NCBI GenBank assembly: GCA_964344485.1
Contig: CAYFNF010000003.1
Location: 124,001 to 188,000 of the forward strand
Source: CAYFNF01 sp964344485
GTDB taxonomy: Bacteria; Patescibacteriota; Patescibacteriia; UBA9570; XYC2-FULL-38-9
DNA: 64,000 nt
Reading direction: 5' to 3'
Numbering within the stretch: the first letter of the stretch is position 1; each line of letters starts with the position of its first letter. This document shows, piece after piece, positions 62,068 through 64,000 of this stretch. The notes under the pieces were generated by a model, which saw nothing but the letters and a program-made list of their open reading frames with translations, was not told the origin of the DNA and did no database searches. Both the position numbers and the translations under genes were made by a program.

Positions 62068-64000
62068 TTACCAATCACACGTGGACAACGTTGCGGTTGC
62101 CTGTAAATTACCCGACGAATCAATATAGATACAGTGTAATTGACTGTCTTGCCCGTATATATACAACCCTCTGCTCACATGAGTAGCATCATGCCCGAAT
62201 CCTGATCCAGTTGCTCGTCTCGTCAACTCTCCGCCAATATGCATGGTCCACATATACGTAGCATCAAATACTATGCCCCCTGGAATCTGGCCAGGAATCA
62301 TACCAATGCCTTTAGCGGTTTCTTTCGAAATATCAAATATTGCCGTACCGTACCCTCCGGCTCCGCCACCACCTGCAAAAATAATCCAGATGTTAGCTCC
62401 ATCAAACGCGACATCTACTGGCTTAGTTAGTCCTGTTGATGCGAGACTAAAGGTTCGGAAGTTGTTGGTCTTAGTATGCAGTTGAATTAATTCATTATTT
62501 GCTGCACTAGCAATCCAGAGATACTGTCCGTCATACGCCATCCGTTCTAACGACCCAGCTTCAAACCCTGATATGACTGTATCCACTGCCATGGTGTCAA
62601 TATTAATCTTAATCACCTGACCATTCGGTTTATCAATAGCCCAAATAAAACCATTAGCAAAGATCATATCGATAATACGACCAAACCCACCTGCGACCAC
62701 TTGAAAATTACTACCACCCCAATTCACATACCCAATCTGGCCCGCAACATTCCCTGCCCATATGCGAGCGTATTGATCATGTGTGGAACTCACTGGCTGC
62801 CCAAGTCCAGAAATAGTCGTCGTTGTTGCCGTATCATCTCGTAGTTGCACTTTTTTAATCTGATTGCTTGAACACAATATATAGATAGTTTCATCACGCA
62901 GCACCATGGTACGACAAGTGATCTCAGTAAAGTCATAATCCAATACTTTTCTCTTATCCACTGCGTTGTATCGATAGAGCCAGTCACCGGTAAGCACCCA
63001 TACATCAGATCCATCAAACAACATGTCATCTACATTATTAGAAGTTCCTAGGCTCGTATTTCCTGCATCCACATATGCATTCTGGTAGATACCGTCCCCG
63101 GAGTTTTCATTTGGATAGAACTGCCCGCCGATGAACTCTGCCTCACCTATAACCATGCCGGTATTTGCATGTAGTGCTAAGCCGAATTCATCCACTTTAA
63201 TAATGACTCCTGATCCTTTATTCGACATATCCACCTGTATACCAGTTGCTGTCTCACCGCCTGCTTCGACACGTATACCGTATTTATCCGTTGTTGATGT
63301 TGTTGTATGAGTGTTTTGCGCGAGAAGTGCTGTAGAATTAGACCCATCAGACGTAAACCACCCACCGTATCCAGCAGTAGCAAACGTGGATGTGCCTACG
63401 ACTCCGGCCCCTCCGCTTCCTGTCGAGGATCCAAATACCGCGTGTTCATTCACACTGATAGCATGAACTGCTGTGTTATCAGTGGAATAGCCGAACACAC
63501 CATGCTCGGTGTCACCGGTACCGATTACTGCTGATCCGTCAGCCACAATTGCCGTGACTGTTGCTGGGTCGATGTTATGAACGGTTGAAACTATACCGTA
63601 GCCTGGGCTTGAAGTGCTCACTGCTGTATTCTTCACTGTCAACACAATATCATTCTGCAACTGATCTTCCATATAGACCTTTGCAGTAAAATTTCCTGAG
63701 TAGGTTGGCCCACCAAGATACGCACAATTCGATGTCTGGTTACACATCACACCTCCATAATACGTCGTAGCATCCGCGGAGTTTGCGTATAACCCGTAAT
63801 TTAACTCACTATGTGCAACAACTCCCATGTCTGAATTACCAGCACCATATACTCCTGCCCCACCTGCGGTGGATTCAGCATACCCAACCACACCGTAGGT
63901 TGAATCACTTAGTCCGAGCACTCCTTCACTTCCAGAGGTCGGGAACGACGCAGCTGGTACAGGTACTGAACCCGAAACTGACCCTGAATCTGAACGTAAT
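62068..64000 (-). CDS. Large surface protein with repeats and a beta-propeller (5' end outside the window)
   Basis: At least 643 codons, open to the right edge. A Ser/Gly/Pro/Val linker is followed by some eight repeats of the form GVYGAGNSDMGVVAHS (a trimeric, tail-fibre-like beta-structure, to about codon 260) and a NHL/Vgb-like beta-propeller (about 300-600; for example ANGFIWAIDKPNGQVIKIN and YDGQYLWIASAANNELIQL), then a C-terminal Cys pair. It is probably a secreted adhesin or recognition protein. An apparent internal start at 63921 is not the true start because the frame continues upstream without a stop. Confidence 0.75.
   Translation of the reverse strand, partial: LRSDSGSVSGSVPVPAASFPTSGSEGVLGLSDSTYGVVGYAESTAGGAGVYGAGNSDMGVVAHSELNYGLYANSADATTYYGGVMCNQTSNCAYLGGPTYSGNFTAKVYMEDQLQNDIVLTVKNTAVSTSSPGYGIVSTVHNIDPATVTAIVADGSAVIGTGDTEHGVFGYSTDNTAVHAISVNEHAVFGSSTGSGGAGVVGTSTFATAGYGGWFTSDGSNSTALLAQNTHTTTSTTDKYGIRVEAGGETATGIQVDMSNKGSGVIIKVDEFGLALHANTGMVIGEAEFIGGQFYPNENSGDGIYQNAYVDAGNTSLGTSNNVDDMLFDGSDVWVLTGDWLYRYNAVDKRKVLDYDFTEITCRTMVLRDETIYILCSSNQIKKVQLRDDTATTTTISGLGQPVSSTHDQYARIWAGNVAGQIGYVNWGGSNFQVVAGGFGRIIDMIFANGFIWAIDKPNGQVIKINIDTMAVDTVISGFEAGSLERMAYDGQYLWIASAANNELIQLHTKTNNFRTFSLASTGLTKPVDVAFDGANIWIIFAGGGGAGGYGTAIFDISKETAKGIGMIPGQIPGGIVFDATYMWTMHIGGELTRRATGSGFGHDATHVSRGLYIYGQDSQLHCIYIDSSGNLQATATLSTCDW

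Overview
The window reads as a chromosomal stretch of a Candidate Phyla Radiation (Patescibacteria) bacterium, probably from a metagenome scaffold because two runs of N interrupt genes (6085-6130 and 23787-23796). The evidence is indirect: streamlined gene content with housekeeping genes (dnaG-rpoD, rpsF-ssb-rpsR-efp, pyk, ppsA, HU), a type IV pilus cluster, several very large cell-surface proteins and few biosynthetic genes. UGA is used as a stop, so the code is standard. No 16S gene is present, so the lineage cannot be fixed.

Layout. 1-4083 is a minus-strand histidine kinase / two receivers / PilB / PilC operon. 4173-5258 holds a [2Fe-2S] protein, an unknown small protein and HU. 5419-13158 is a block of secreted proteins (VWA, cysteine protease plus TIG tail, MAM/IPT/Fn3 and Fn3 proteins). 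13255-20771 has a nitroreductase, a pilin, a cupin, an FG-GAP/MopE-type surface protein beside a MacB-like exporter, then DUF134 and a Gly/His-rich DUF5320-type protein behind repeated operator-like sites. 20869-28804 carries membrane proteins, CsaA, a ZnuCB-type importer, a histidine phosphatase, YwbE, guanine deaminase, a 2',5' RNA ligase and an ABC-2 exporter. 28856-31698 contains two GC-rich enzyme genes (a phosphoribosyltransferase and a GCS2-family ligase); the ligase gene sits behind what looks like a tandem transcription attenuator. 31794-39039 holds surface and Cys-rich proteins, rpoD, dnaG, an M50-like membrane protein, an HD protein and two tRNAs (Asn, Ser). 39137-53668 is three giant genes: a 1,179-aa protein, an 1,849-aa fusion of an M48 peptidase to an ABC1/UbiB kinase-like domain, and a 1,789-aa beta-helix surface protein. 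53932-59806 mixes GC-rich orphan genes with ppsA and pyk. 59888-61842 is the efp/rpsR/ssb/rpsF operon, and a partial beta-propeller surface protein runs off the right edge.

Three genome-scale patterns stand out. First, many ordinary genes have a -10 box only 5-8 nt before the ATG and no Shine-Dalgarno sequence, implying leaderless mRNAs. Second, six scattered genes are much richer in G+C, mostly have clear Shine-Dalgarno sites and sometimes GTG/TTG starts, suggesting separate origin. Third, several secreted proteins share a strikingly lysine-rich Fn3/TIG-like C-terminus. The best candidates for something undescribed are the M48-UbiB fusion with its 1,179-aa operon partner, and the attenuator in front of the GCS2 ligase.
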